Below the pieces are notes generated by a model. The model worked only from the letters and a program-made list of their open reading frames with translations, had not been told where the DNA came from and did not search any database. This document shows positions 20,001 to 30,100 of a stretch of DNA of 46,841 nucleotides, piece after piece (position 1 is the first letter of the stretch; every line of letters starts with the position of its first letter). This DNA comes from a virus: IMG/VR virus record IMGVR_UViG_3300030339_000865, positions 1 to 46,841 of that record; one strand, 5' to 3'. A program made the translations under genes and the position numbers.

Positions 20001-23000
20001 ATAAGAAAGAAGGTACTTGTGGTTTATCACCACTCCTAATTTATTATGCTGATATGTATACTGATAAGGATAAAGCTACTCCAGCTTTTACTAAAATGAT
20101 GAAAGCAAATGAAATATTATTTGCACAGAGTTTAGTTAAATATAATATGAATATTGAGTATATGAATGGTAAAGGAGATATTAATCCTCTATTTATACGT
20201 AAAGGAACCTCTACTATATTTGATACTTTAAAAATTACTGATGAGAAAACTGATGAAAAAATTACTAAAGATATATTTGAGAAAAATTGGGTAGACCCAA
20301 ATACTAAATATATCATCATACATAAAGGAGGACAACTAAATCCATTATTAAGGCATTACTTTTATATGGATAACTATGTTTCTGAAAACTTATCACAAGC
20401 AAGTATGGGAACTATTCATAACCATCCTTTTAAAGGAAAAACTACTGCAAAACCGGGAAGTTTCGAATTTTTTACACAAATAGAATCTGCAAAAACTGCA
20501 GCTATGTATAAAAGACAATTACAAGGAACTCCTATGAAACCACTTAATTTAAATTTAATTAATGGTGTTCGAGAGACAATGAGTTCTGTGTTTTTAACAG
20601 ATATAAATAACCCAGTTTATACTAGTTTTGGTATAAACGATAAGATGACTGTAACAGATGGTTCTGCACAAGTTACTCCTCTTCAATATATTTTGCAGAA
20701 TAATTCTCTATTGGAAAATTCAGTAGGACCTAATGCTAAGATGTTTAGTCTTTTTATGGATCCTAAATATAATTCTTATGGCTTAACTAAATATGCTGAA
20801 TTTGGTATTACTAATGAGATGATTAGAAATTCTAAGGGATCTTCTTATGATCTTATGAATTTAATAGAAAAAAGTTATAGATACAAACCATTTGCTAGAA
20901 CTGCTATTTTAGAAGATTTTAATCCAGAGACTTTTAATTATGATAAAAGAACAATACAGTATACTCCAAATATTTTAAAAGATTTTAGAGGGAATAATAT
21001 ATCAATTGAAACTATAGCACCTAATGGATTATTTTATGAAAAGAATAATCAAGTTTATGAAATTAAAAGTTTAACTAGAGGAATTACCATTACTCAACCT
21101 AATGGAGAAGTTATAGTAGATAAAGGAAATACTAATGATTTTCAAATACAAACACTTAATCTAACCACAGGAATACTAGAAAATCCTAAATCAGTTAAAA
21201 TAAATGATTTATATGACTTATGGCAGGCATTAGGTGCAGAAAATTCTGTATCAATTGATAAAGAAGGTAAGTTTTCTGGTAGTAGAAAACCAGGTGAAAC
21301 CTTACAATTCACTTCATCTGATGCCTCACATTATGCTTTAGCTGAATTTGTTAATAGAGTAGGACATAAAATGGATGCTAATCAGAAAGTTAACCTAATC
21401 AATCAATATGGTTTAAGAGACGATTCTGATCCACATACTAATGCAGTTTTCTCAAAAGAAACTGAAGCTAATTTTGTAAAATTATTTCCTGAATTTAAAC
21501 TTAATAAAACTGATTTTAAAGTACATAATCAAACCAATACATGGCAACCATTAAAAGAGATGTTCATTGGAAAATATATCCATACATCTGCACAAAAATC
21601 AGGTGCCATCAACGTACATAATATAGCTGATGTATATGATCAGAAAAAACCAGTTTATCCAGTAGATATTCCAGCTATTTCTACAGGTTTACTTATGACC
21701 ACAGAACATGAAGTAGAGGGCTCAGAGATTACTAAAATGACTCAAATTTATAGTGCTATAGAATTTATGGGTGATTCTCATAATGTTTCTAGTGGGGTTT
21801 ATAATGCAATAGCTGATGTATTAAATATCAAATTAAAATCATTGTTTGATGCCTCAGAATTTGAAAATATAGATAAAGAAACTTTGTATAAAGAAGTTAC
21901 TACCAATTTAATACGTACTTTTAATTCTAAAGACCAACAATCTATTGGTAAGTTTATAGGACAAATGGTAGAGAGAGAATTAGATGCTACTAAAGCGTTT
22001 ACAGCACAAGCAAAAGAAGCTGAAGCTATCTCAGAGGATGCTACTGGTGAAACTCCTGGAGTTGCTAGTACTATGGGAATGAGTGTACTTAGAGATGGTA
22101 AAAGAATGCCTTTTAGCACATATATGTATAATTCTTTTATCTCATTAATGAGTAATTTTTTAAATAAGGAGGCTATTAAAGATAAACAATCTGGTATTGC
22201 CTCCCCTATTAAACCTTCTGGAGGAATGGTTCAAGTATATGATTCAGAAGATATTTATGGAAAAAATCATGTATTATTGAGATCTAATTATGATAAAATC
22301 AATAAAGCTGAACATATTACAGAAAAACCTATTACCATAGGTGAAGTATCTTTAAATGATTGGATTAGAGAAGATGATGGAGAAGGTAACATTAAAGAAT
22401 ATCAACTTGATACTCCAGAGAAATTAATAACATTAAAAAGAAAGGAAACTACTAAAACCGTTGCTCCAGAAGTACATAAAGGATTTTGGACAAGAGGACA
22501 AGTACAAAATGATCCAGAAAATATGTATTTATTTGGGGACAATACTAATGATAGAACTGTTACTAAATACATACCCACTGCTACACAAGCGGTTATTAGA
22601 GGACTTCCAAATGCAATAGGAATTGATACTAAGAAAGATAGAGGAACAGGCACTAGATCTTATTTAACTGATTCTGATTTAGACTGGTTTAAGACACATG
22701 TAAATACACAGATAAAAGCTGCATTAGCCACAGGTAAACCAATTATATTACCAGAAGATGGAATAGGAACAGGAAAAGCTATGTTAGCTTCTAAAGCTCC
22801 TAAATTATTTGCCTATTTACAAGAAGCATTACAAAATTTAACTACAACTAATAAAACAGCTAAGGGAACTATTGTTAAATTATATGGTAAACCTAGAGAT
22901 TTACAACCCCCACTTCTTACTTTTAAAGTAATAGGTAAAGGAATGAAAGAAAATCCTATGTCAGTTTATGAATTAGCTGATTTTGCTATGGTATATGATT

Positions 23001-24667
23001 ATAGAGATTTTACTCTTGGTAAGAAAGAGATAACTCCAGAATTAATAAATTTTCTAACTAAGAGATTCCCAGGAGAAAATATAAGTAAATTAATTAAAAA
23101 TAGTAAACTAATAAACAATGCATTAAGAGTAAATATTCAAAGTATTTTTAATAGAATTGATACTCAACATACTGTATTAATAGACGGTAAAGAGTATCCC
23201 GTAGAAGTACTATCACGAAAATCAGGAGAAGCTCTAGGTCCAAATATTTATAGAAAAATGTTTGATTTACCAAAAGGAATTTCTGTAAGTGAAGTTACAG
23301 AAGAGTTCTTATTTAATAGAATGTATGAGAAGTCTAAACCTACCATTACAAATAAGAATTGTTATGCATATGTACAGAATCCAAATGGTGATCACATCTA
23401 TATTTTTAATAAAATACCTGATGGATTTACAGAATATGAGAGTGGTAAACAAATAAAAGAGATTAATGGAAAACATTGGATTGTAGATGAAGATGGGGAT
23501 CCTAGATTTATTGCTCCATCAGGTGTTATAGGAACTGCATTAATAGGAGGTAAGAGAGTAGAAGTAGTAATTACTAATGATCTAACTAGCTTACAACAAA
23601 CTTTAAAAGATACTAAAAATGCTGATAGAACATTACAAGTAGGACGTATTTATAATATCAACGAAATTAATGATGATATATTAAAGGCAGATTGTGCTGA
23701 ATTAGCTAAAAAAAGATTCTCCAGTTTTAGAACTACTTTAAGTTATATAGCAGCACGTATTCCTGGACAAGGATTTCAGTCTTTCACTGATTTAGATTTA
23801 GTTGATTTTATTCACACTGAAGGTAATACAGTAATGACTAATCATTTTACTTCTTGGTTAAAAGGAGAGGATTATGATATTGATAAGGGATTTTGGTTAG
23901 GATTAACTCTTAAAAACGGAGTTGTAGTGGGATGGGCAAATGAATTTGATTATAACACAGAAGAATCTTTAAGAGCTTCTATGTCTTTACCTTATCCTGA
24001 TAAAAAAATTAGAATTCTAAATGAAGATACTCCAGAAGTTACTTTAACAAGAGAAGAAGTTGCTAGTTTATTTGATGAGGGAATGACTAAATTAAGAAGT
24101 GAGACCTTAGTAAAATTAGGTAATGTAAATACTTATAATTATTTAAATGAAGATTTAGATATAGATGCTGTAGAAGCTAAGATTAGTGAATATTTCCAAC
24201 AAACTATTCCTCTTAATTCTATGGAAAATGCTGTTAAAAATAAAATGGCTTGGGGTATTAGAGATGCTGTAGTTAAACCTATAAATTTAAATCATACTGA
24301 ATCTCCTATTGGAATGGAAGAACTTAGAGATGAAGCTACTGAAGAAAATGTAACTGTTAGTAACAATAATCCTATGAGTAAAGCAGATTTTCAATATGCA
24401 AATATGGTTGGTAAAAATGTTATCGGTATTGCAGCTGTAGCATTGAAAATTTGGAGTGCTGTTTCATTTTATGGAAATGATAAAATTAAGAATAGTGATT
24501 TTGCTTCTATAATAATGGATAAAAACCTAAAAATTAACGGAAAAAATCACTATATTGCGGGCCAAGCAAATCTTAATTTTAGTGCGAAAGCATCTACTGT
24601 AATTACAGATGAATATATTGCTGATCAAATGGATAAAAATAATATTGAGGAAAATTGCAATGGATAA
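17072..24667 (+). CDS. Giant virion RNA polymerase P2, crAss-like single-chain type (2531 aa)
   Basis: The catalytic signature is RIPGQGFQSF followed by GEDYDIDKGF, giving DxDxD at D2267, D2269 and D2271, the metal-binding loop of the beta-prime-like double-psi barrel in crAss-like polymerases. An upstream beta-like region carries VTDGSAQVTP (D1196) and the probable barrel lysines K1509 (AQKSGAI) and K1555 (EITKMTQI). Between them, about 1798-1923, lies a compact domain with MYLFGDN, AVIRGLPNAIGIDTKK and ILPEDGIGTGKA, similar to a small phage domain of unknown function. The N-terminal 1000 residues are uncharacterised. Known relatives are packaged and transcribe early genes after injection. 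Cysteines lie at residue 5 and third from the end. The gene overlaps both neighbours by 1 and 8 nt. Confidence 0.87.
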   Translation: MRNNCGLISTNASIELMGVFNNFIKTLYKKGEKDNYARLEDKIAEYLYDKHRKDDKNNALTPEESHFIEQQFILYTAAVKPILTKSRVDTAFAKKIWGDATVVKPIELFLADVQKALIEGSDTTLTEKVKNLYEISPEETTLVPAPKVDLIATPPLESETKIEKITNVSNKVELKEAFANANTAYLALERRVSNHIVRNYLINQETNVYNASSDAVDKSVKANKVRIYRELLRNFAQKGLVFSENEKEYYVKGRINPNVKNVLDRIANHYDKFNGSGVTNVMLEEWTQTNLGEISDYINFVIMSNFDNLLLSYGKGIFKISDSYLNSTNEKYDEPKYVLDIESNINDSIFQTGEYNLADEQSSLFKMLISSMPSVTFDKQISHDKEIDLNTVNTVMAKLLHGKLLEGAPSFDPTNSMESIKSLLEFVINNFTGSGKKIKSFDKVEKDTLLSVYLYFFRNNDELSTKKPKVILDEALRSAIQVAYGNDTETGFKTIPSFYHLASNSEVISGMDYFNVMVSNFDKTYLNEYTEYTYDKERGTVTVNSPTERLINSSEIQFTNNLNNYINQEFGESYLESKYKDITIEASDTDKPIVRFELSKGVFATVNLANGSMSMTDGIKKTDSKELNFKITTEQENKLVEILNKILPQLQLRDDKGNNFYYPIFTQIFSPTLDDHTEAIVALTKVAGYTAYTSSMVNTVGKQDLLNTKWIKGFGSDKSPYIADDEEFSIARMFPGYSDIAKNIGKGLSIINGETHKAVIKVGNVTVPTIGEVRHLYALPKWRNWLMKQNGNKLTGMPIASNLFMRNPDFLNGFKIRSFVKSGEEVKHSSEMAPLEIATTFIMHDYIAAANKYNEVYIQSTVFADKNSHNSVIIRLNEEVQIPGITNKIALGNVTATELKRAAYLNNNTYYKAISEKLTSTYIPVLQSLLPGVTIDNTLKGVNDAMSKVQEQVFRDAFYKFYNGKEYIIEDLGIEKNKKEGTCGLSPLLIYYADMYTDKDKATPAFTKMMKANEILFAQSLVKYNMNIEYMNGKGDINPLFIRKGTSTIFDTLKITDEKTDEKITKDIFEKNWVDPNTKYIIIHKGGQLNPLLRHYFYMDNYVSENLSQASMGTIHNHPFKGKTTAKPGSFEFFTQIESAKTAAMYKRQLQGTPMKPLNLNLINGVRETMSSVFLTDINNPVYTSFGINDKMTVTDGSAQVTPLQYILQNNSLLENSVGPNAKMFSLFMDPKYNSYGLTKYAEFGITNEMIRNSKGSSYDLMNLIEKSYRYKPFARTAILEDFNPETFNYDKRTIQYTPNILKDFRGNNISIETIAPNGLFYEKNNQVYEIKSLTRGITITQPNGEVIVDKGNTNDFQIQTLNLTTGILENPKSVKINDLYDLWQALGAENSVSIDKEGKFSGSRKPGETLQFTSSDASHYALAEFVNRVGHKMDANQKVNLINQYGLRDDSDPHTNAVFSKETEANFVKLFPEFKLNKTDFKVHNQTNTWQPLKEMFIGKYIHTSAQKSGAINVHNIADVYDQKKPVYPVDIPAISTGLLMTTEHEVEGSEITKMTQIYSAIEFMGDSHNVSSGVYNAIADVLNIKLKSLFDASEFENIDKETLYKEVTTNLIRTFNSKDQQSIGKFIGQMVERELDATKAFTAQAKEAEAISEDATGETPGVASTMGMSVLRDGKRMPFSTYMYNSFISLMSNFLNKEAIKDKQSGIASPIKPSGGMVQVYDSEDIYGKNHVLLRSNYDKINKAEHITEKPITIGEVSLNDWIREDDGEGNIKEYQLDTPEKLITLKRKETTKTVAPEVHKGFWTRGQVQNDPENMYLFGDNTNDRTVTKYIPTATQAVIRGLPNAIGIDTKKDRGTGTRSYLTDSDLDWFKTHVNTQIKAALATGKPIILPEDGIGTGKAMLASKAPKLFAYLQEALQNLTTTNKTAKGTIVKLYGKPRDLQPPLLTFKVIGKGMKENPMSVYELADFAMVYDYRDFTLGKKEITPELINFLTKRFPGENISKLIKNSKLINNALRVNIQSIFNRIDTQHTVLIDGKEYPVEVLSRKSGEALGPNIYRKMFDLPKGISVSEVTEEFLFNRMYEKSKPTITNKNCYAYVQNPNGDHIYIFNKIPDGFTEYESGKQIKEINGKHWIVDEDGDPRFIAPSGVIGTALIGGKRVEVVITNDLTSLQQTLKDTKNADRTLQVGRIYNINEINDDILKADCAELAKKRFSSFRTTLSYIAARIPGQGFQSFTDLDLVDFIHTEGNTVMTNHFTSWLKGEDYDIDKGFWLGLTLKNGVVVGWANEFDYNTEESLRASMSLPYPDKKIRILNEDTPEVTLTREEVASLFDEGMTKLRSETLVKLGNVNTYNYLNEDLDIDAVEAKISEYFQQTIPLNSMENAVKNKMAWGIRDAVVKPINLNHTESPIGMEELRDEATEENVTVSNNNPMSKADFQYANMVGKNVIGIAAVALKIWSAVSFYGNDKIKNSDFASIIMDKNLKINGKNHYIAGQANLNFSAKASTVITDEYIADQMDKNNIEENCNG

Positions 24668-27164
24668 AGGATGTATACATACATATAAAGGAGTTGAATA
24701 TAAGAACTACCAAGATTTAAAAAATGCATTAGTAGAGGAGCAGAGTAGTTATTACTTTGCTCCTTTTATGGAAGCAGTTCTAGAAAAGTTAAAAAATAAT
24801 CCTGAAATAACTGGTGCTCAAGAAATTGAAAAAGTAGTTAAAGAAATTTCAGATCAATTCATGTTAAAAGAAGATGCTGCTTTGACTTTAAGTCAGTTAT
24901 TAAGTGCTGCCACTGATAATGCTAAAGAATTAATTTTAGCTAAAATCAATGCTGGCCCAGAAACTGCTGGAGTGTATGCTTATTTAACTATGTTGGGAAT
25001 TCCTTTAAAAGAAATTGCCCAGATGATGAAGAGTGATCCTGTTAAATGGGTAATTGAGAATTCTCGTAAGAATATTTTTGATAAACAAACTGAATTTAAT
25101 AGCATTAAAAACTCTATTAAAGAGTATATAACTGGTCCTAATGTGTATAAATATCTGGATTTTGATAGAGCTAATATATTTACCAATATTATTAGAGATA
25201 GTCTAAAAAATCCAAACTTTATAAATGCTTTACCTGCTGGTAATAGATTTAGTAATCCAGAGGTTATTAAAATACTTACTAACACAGATAAAAAGAAAGG
25301 TCCTGTAATAAAAGTGCACTCAGTGGGTGCATTATTAACACCTATAGAAATTCCTAGGATATCAGGTGGTGTTAATACTGTTGATACAGTGGATTTGAAA
25401 ATTACACGAGACGACATACATGATATGTATGAGACTTTAGAAATGGGTAATTTTATAAAAGCTTCATACGAACCAATAGTTAATCAATACCAAGAAGATG
25501 GTATGGAAGATGCTTGGGAAGATTCAGAATTAAGATCTAATAAAATTCCAGTTAAAACTGAGATTGCTAGATTTATGAAGAGGATGATAGATTATTTAGA
25601 ATTTGCACCTGAAGGGGATATTTCTGAATTTGCTAATATTATGGAAGATTCTAAAGAGGTTCTTATATTAGGAAGAATGCTTTCTATAAATCAAGGTATT
25701 AAAACAGACAGTTACTCTCAATATGCTTTTTTTCAAAGAGTTTCTGATTATGTAATTCAAAGAAGTAAAGAACAAATTTCTTTACAAACACAAGATAAAT
25801 TAGTTGGTGAAATGAAAACTAGTTTAGAAGAAGCTAATATCAATCCAAAATTTCTTGAAGAAATTATGAAAAAATTTGACTTCATGAAATTTTTAGGAAT
25901 AGGACTCTCTAAAGAGGATGCTTCTACTTATAAAGAAACTAGTAAAATATGGTACAATAAAATAAAAGCTTCTTTTAATATATTAGCTGTAGTGTCTGAT
26001 ACTCCACATTTTAACGCAATGCTTGGAGTTTCCTCATTAATGGAGAATATGAAAAACATTCTATCAGTTAAAGCCAAACTTGTTAATAAATTAGTCAAAG
26101 ACGTATACGATAAACATATTATAGCTACAGACCCAACTGAAGAAAATATGGAATATAAAACTATAGCTGATAAAGATTATTTTAAAATAATGGATTTTGC
26201 AAATGACACTATTATATTAAAATGGATTCGTTCTTTACCGGACTCACAAAGAATTTTTACACACAATTCAAATACCTATCATAAAATAGTAGATGGAAAA
26301 ATTGTAAAAATCACAGAAGAAGGTGGTAAAAGATATCCAAGACAAATAGATGTTAGTAGTGCTGAGGGACGTTTAGATTATATAGATATGATTCATGAGA
26401 TGATAGCCATATTAAAAGATGGTAAATTCCTGGTAAATGGCGACTATAAAGAACACCCTTTATTAAAAAATAATGCATTCATTCATTCATTTGATATTGA
26501 TAAGAAAAGAGATCCTTTAACCGGAAAGAATAATAAGTTTTATAAGCTACCTATGAATATCTTAAATGTAAATGAGGCAAATACTCATAAATTCAATAGT
26601 TATTTAATAGGATTCTCTGATTTAGCTAAAATAGAATATGGAGGAATTAACGTTCAGAATTTATTATTTCTATACAATACTTTTATTCATAGAGATAAAA
26701 TAAATAGAGATTCTTTAACTAAATTATTTGAATCTTCTACTTCTGGCATCGAGCATACTATGATGGGAGATTTTATAAAGTGGGCTGGAGATTTTGATTG
26801 GAATGAATCTGAGATAAAATCTTTAACTGATTCTAAAGAATATGACTACGATATTAATGATATTATTATTAAAGGATTAGCTACTAAAATATTCTCTAAG
26901 AATTTAACCAGAAATGTGGGAAAATACACCTATTCAATTGAATTTAATGCATCTACAGGAGATACTTCTAAACAATATTATGAATGGAGTGATAGTGCAA
27001 AATCTTATGTAAAATATGATCACTTTAGTAGTGATTTAGCAATAGCTTCAAGTGCAGGATCACAAATTGGAGTACAAAGAGGAAATGCAAATGACTTTGA
27101 TGCCACTTTAAGAGAGATTGCTCAAAGAGGAATAATTATAAACGATGTAAAAATAGAATGTTAA
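24660..27164 (+). CDS. Large virion protein P3 of unknown function (834 aa)
   Basis: The chosen start at 24660 gives MDKGCIHTYKGVEYKN. An ATG 51 nt upstream is in frame but would add an unlike, hydrophobic leader buried in the polymerase gene. With this start the overlap with P2 is 8 nt. The protein is mostly helical and charged and no enzymatic motif is recognised. Only two cysteines occur in 834 residues: residue 5 and the very last residue (NDVKIEC). The N-terminal Cys/KG/Y pattern followed by an L-rich helix (YQDLKNALVEE) resembles the starts of P4 and P5, suggesting a shared terminal module. Its position between the polymerase and the protease-like protein suggests it is co-packaged. It may be a polymerase-associated or structural filler domain. 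Confidence 0.7.
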   Translation: MDKGCIHTYKGVEYKNYQDLKNALVEEQSSYYFAPFMEAVLEKLKNNPEITGAQEIEKVVKEISDQFMLKEDAALTLSQLLSAATDNAKELILAKINAGPETAGVYAYLTMLGIPLKEIAQMMKSDPVKWVIENSRKNIFDKQTEFNSIKNSIKEYITGPNVYKYLDFDRANIFTNIIRDSLKNPNFINALPAGNRFSNPEVIKILTNTDKKKGPVIKVHSVGALLTPIEIPRISGGVNTVDTVDLKITRDDIHDMYETLEMGNFIKASYEPIVNQYQEDGMEDAWEDSELRSNKIPVKTEIARFMKRMIDYLEFAPEGDISEFANIMEDSKEVLILGRMLSINQGIKTDSYSQYAFFQRVSDYVIQRSKEQISLQTQDKLVGEMKTSLEEANINPKFLEEIMKKFDFMKFLGIGLSKEDASTYKETSKIWYNKIKASFNILAVVSDTPHFNAMLGVSSLMENMKNILSVKAKLVNKLVKDVYDKHIIATDPTEENMEYKTIADKDYFKIMDFANDTIILKWIRSLPDSQRIFTHNSNTYHKIVDGKIVKITEEGGKRYPRQIDVSSAEGRLDYIDMIHEMIAILKDGKFLVNGDYKEHPLLKNNAFIHSFDIDKKRDPLTGKNNKFYKLPMNILNVNEANTHKFNSYLIGFSDLAKIEYGGINVQNLLFLYNTFIHRDKINRDSLTKLFESSTSGIEHTMMGDFIKWAGDFDWNESEIKSLTDSKEYDYDINDIIIKGLATKIFSKNLTRNVGKYTYSIEFNASTGDTSKQYYEWSDSAKSYVKYDHFSSDLAIASSAGSQIGVQRGNANDFDATLREIAQRGIIINDVKIEC

Positions 27165-27165
27165 T

Positions 27166-30100
27166 ATGGCATGTACACTAACGTTCACCTTAGGTGGAAT
27201 AAAATATACTATACCTGCAGAAGGTAAATTGGCTGATTATGATGGTAAAAATTTAACTGATATACTAGGATCCTTGGATTATAGTGTGCAAACTAAATTA
27301 TTGAATAATATCTTAGCTTATTCTAATATTCAACCATATGAATACACTGAAAATCCTACTGTCACAAATTTAATGGCTTCAAATGATATTCCAAATATTA
27401 GTATTAGTAAATTAACTGAAAAATTAGGAGATTTAATTCTACCTGATGATTCAGATCATTTTAAATTACGTCAAGTAGTATTATCTTTATTTGATTGGCC
27501 AGGTGGTGCTAAAAATATATCTTTAGTTTCTAATAAAATTACTGATGGTTCTAGAAAAGGCCACGGTGTCTTTATTTCTCATACTAAAAGTATATATGTT
27601 CATGCAGAACCTAATGATAAAATAGAGACTTTAGAAGATCATTTTCTAGGTTCTAATAGCAAAGTTTTATTAGAAAGACTTGCTCATGAATTAACACATG
27701 GTGCATGGGATGATATGCTTACTAATAATCCAAGTATAGCTAAATTAGTAATGGATGAATTTAATTCTAAAAAAGCTGGACTTCCAGATACTTTAAAAAG
27801 TATTATTAGTAGTATTACTAAAGTTAAATCTATAGAAGGGCAAGCAAAGGAATTGTTTGCATATTATTTTAGTAACTTCGATTTACAAGGGGCTTATAAA
27901 AGCCAGGTACTTCAGGAATACTTTGAAAAGTTGGGAATTGAAGTACCTGTGGAAAAATTAGCTTCACTTTCTACTTCTAATTTTGGAAATTATCCTCCTT
28001 TATCTTCTTCTAGTTTTGGCACTGAAATGTCTTATGAAGATAAAATGAATGATTATGATTCAGTTTTATATGATTATGCAGATAATGATCCTGATTGGAG
28101 AAAAAAATATCCAGATCTAATGTCACCATTTACAGGTGATACAAACGCTGCATTACAAAAAATGGTTGCCGAAATGGATCCTACCACAGAGAACTATCAA
28201 GCAGATAAAGCTAAACAAATTTTAGCTAGATTTCATGCTAATACCTCTGAGATACAAGCATCAAAAGAATTTAAATACCAGAAGTTTGATATATCTTATG
28301 AAGAACCTATTACAATTGATGATTATAATAGAGATATTCAAATTTTAAGACTGGCTGAGAATGATTTAGTATTAGTAAGTAAAGACATATTTTTAAATCC
28401 TCAAACAAAAGAGTGGGAAGAAAGAGTAGTTAAAAAAGAAGAGAAGAAATCTTCTTATAGACCAGTGATTAGTACTTATATTAACTCAGCTAATGAGGTC
28501 ATGGTGAATCTACCAGTTAAAGATGGTAGTGGTAAGACTTATTCACTTCCAGCTAGATACGTTGAAACAATACGTAAATATGCAGGGGATTTAATTGATA
28601 TTCCTTATAATAAAGAAAAAGCTCAAGAGTATTCTGATTGGTTAAAAGCTAATGTTAATTCGGCATATGGAGATGATCCAGCTCCAGGAGCTATTGTTAA
28701 AGCTATAGATATAGTAGATGAAAAAACAAATAAATCATTTCAAATATCTGTGGCATCTAATTATGATTCATATGGATTTAAATTTTATAATGCAGAAGCT
28801 GCTAAAGGAATCTATGATGGAGCTGAAGTTGGTGACGTAGTTAAAGTATACATTCCTGCTAAAAAAGGAGAGAGTGCTGGTGGATATAGGGGAAGAATCT
28901 TACGTAAATTTGGTAATTCAGTAGAAGTAGTTTCTGCAAAAGGAGGAATAGCTATTGTTAAATTATCTTCTCTTAATGAAATTATTTACTTAAAGGAAAA
29001 TCATGGAGATTTTCTAGCACAAGTTGAAAATATTGATAAAGCTACTATTAGCAAAGATTTAATAGATGATGGTAATAATCAATTTAGAAAATATCGCAAG
29101 ATAAATTTTGTAGCTCAAAATAAAAAAGAAACAGAATGGAAAGATAAAGTAAATGATTACTTTGATATTTATTCTAAAGAAGATACTGATCTAAAAATAC
29201 AACGTAGACGTAATGAAGTAAAGAAATTAAAAGCAGGTGATCTTATAAAAGTTAAGTGGTATTTTAAAGATGAAATTACAGGGGATGATAAAGAAGCTTC
29301 TCACTGGTATCCAATTGTAACGAAGACTTCTGATACTATTTATTATTACAATTCTACATCTGAAAAAGTTTCTAAAGTCAATATTTTAGATGGAAAAAAC
29401 TATGAGATATATGGATTAGCTATAAATAACTCTCAATCAGCTAGATTATTTGATGAGTTTAATGCTATTCGTAAAAATATAGAAGGCTTACGTAGAGATG
29501 ATACAGGAGCATTACTCTCAGATGATGCCATTAAAAATAACTTAGGAGAAGCTCTTAGAAATGCTGAACCATCTAGTTTACAGGATATTTATAATATTAC
29601 TGAAATAGAAGATGTTGATGAAGTAGAAGTAGGTGAAGATAATGATCTTAAGTTAGCTGTATCTCAATCACAGAGAGGTAGTATTCTAAAAGCATATGTC
29701 TTTGATATAGATGAGGAAGGTAAAGATAAAAAAACTAAAATATACAAATGGTTTGTCGTTACAGGATTTGATGAAAATACTGGAAGACCTATTTGTGTTA
29801 CTCAAACTAAAGATAAGAATGGTAAAACAGGTGTTTATAAAGAATATCCTATTGAATACCAAGACATCAAAGCTGTTGGTCATAGATTAACTGATAATTC
29901 AGAATTAGGTATTTTTGGTAATAAAACTTTAAAAGAATATCTAGATAAACTAAAGAAAACATTTTCTGGTATAAATGATCCAATTTTTATAACTCAAGAA
30001 GAGACTCCTAAATATGAGAGATCTAATAGAACGTTTAACAATGCTTTATATGGTTATCTCAAAAATGGTAAGATGGGATATGCAGTATCAGATAAATATA

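Noticed and set aside
24609-24659. Upstream ATG for P3 adding 17 residues
   Set aside because: It lies inside the polymerase gene and gives an unlike hydrophobic leader; the ATG at 24660 gives an 8-nt overlap and an N-terminus resembling P4 and P5.
24640-24680. Programmed frameshift joining P2 and P3 at their 8-nt overlap
   Set aside because: No slippery heptamer with a following hairpin is evident, and P3 has a good start of its own.
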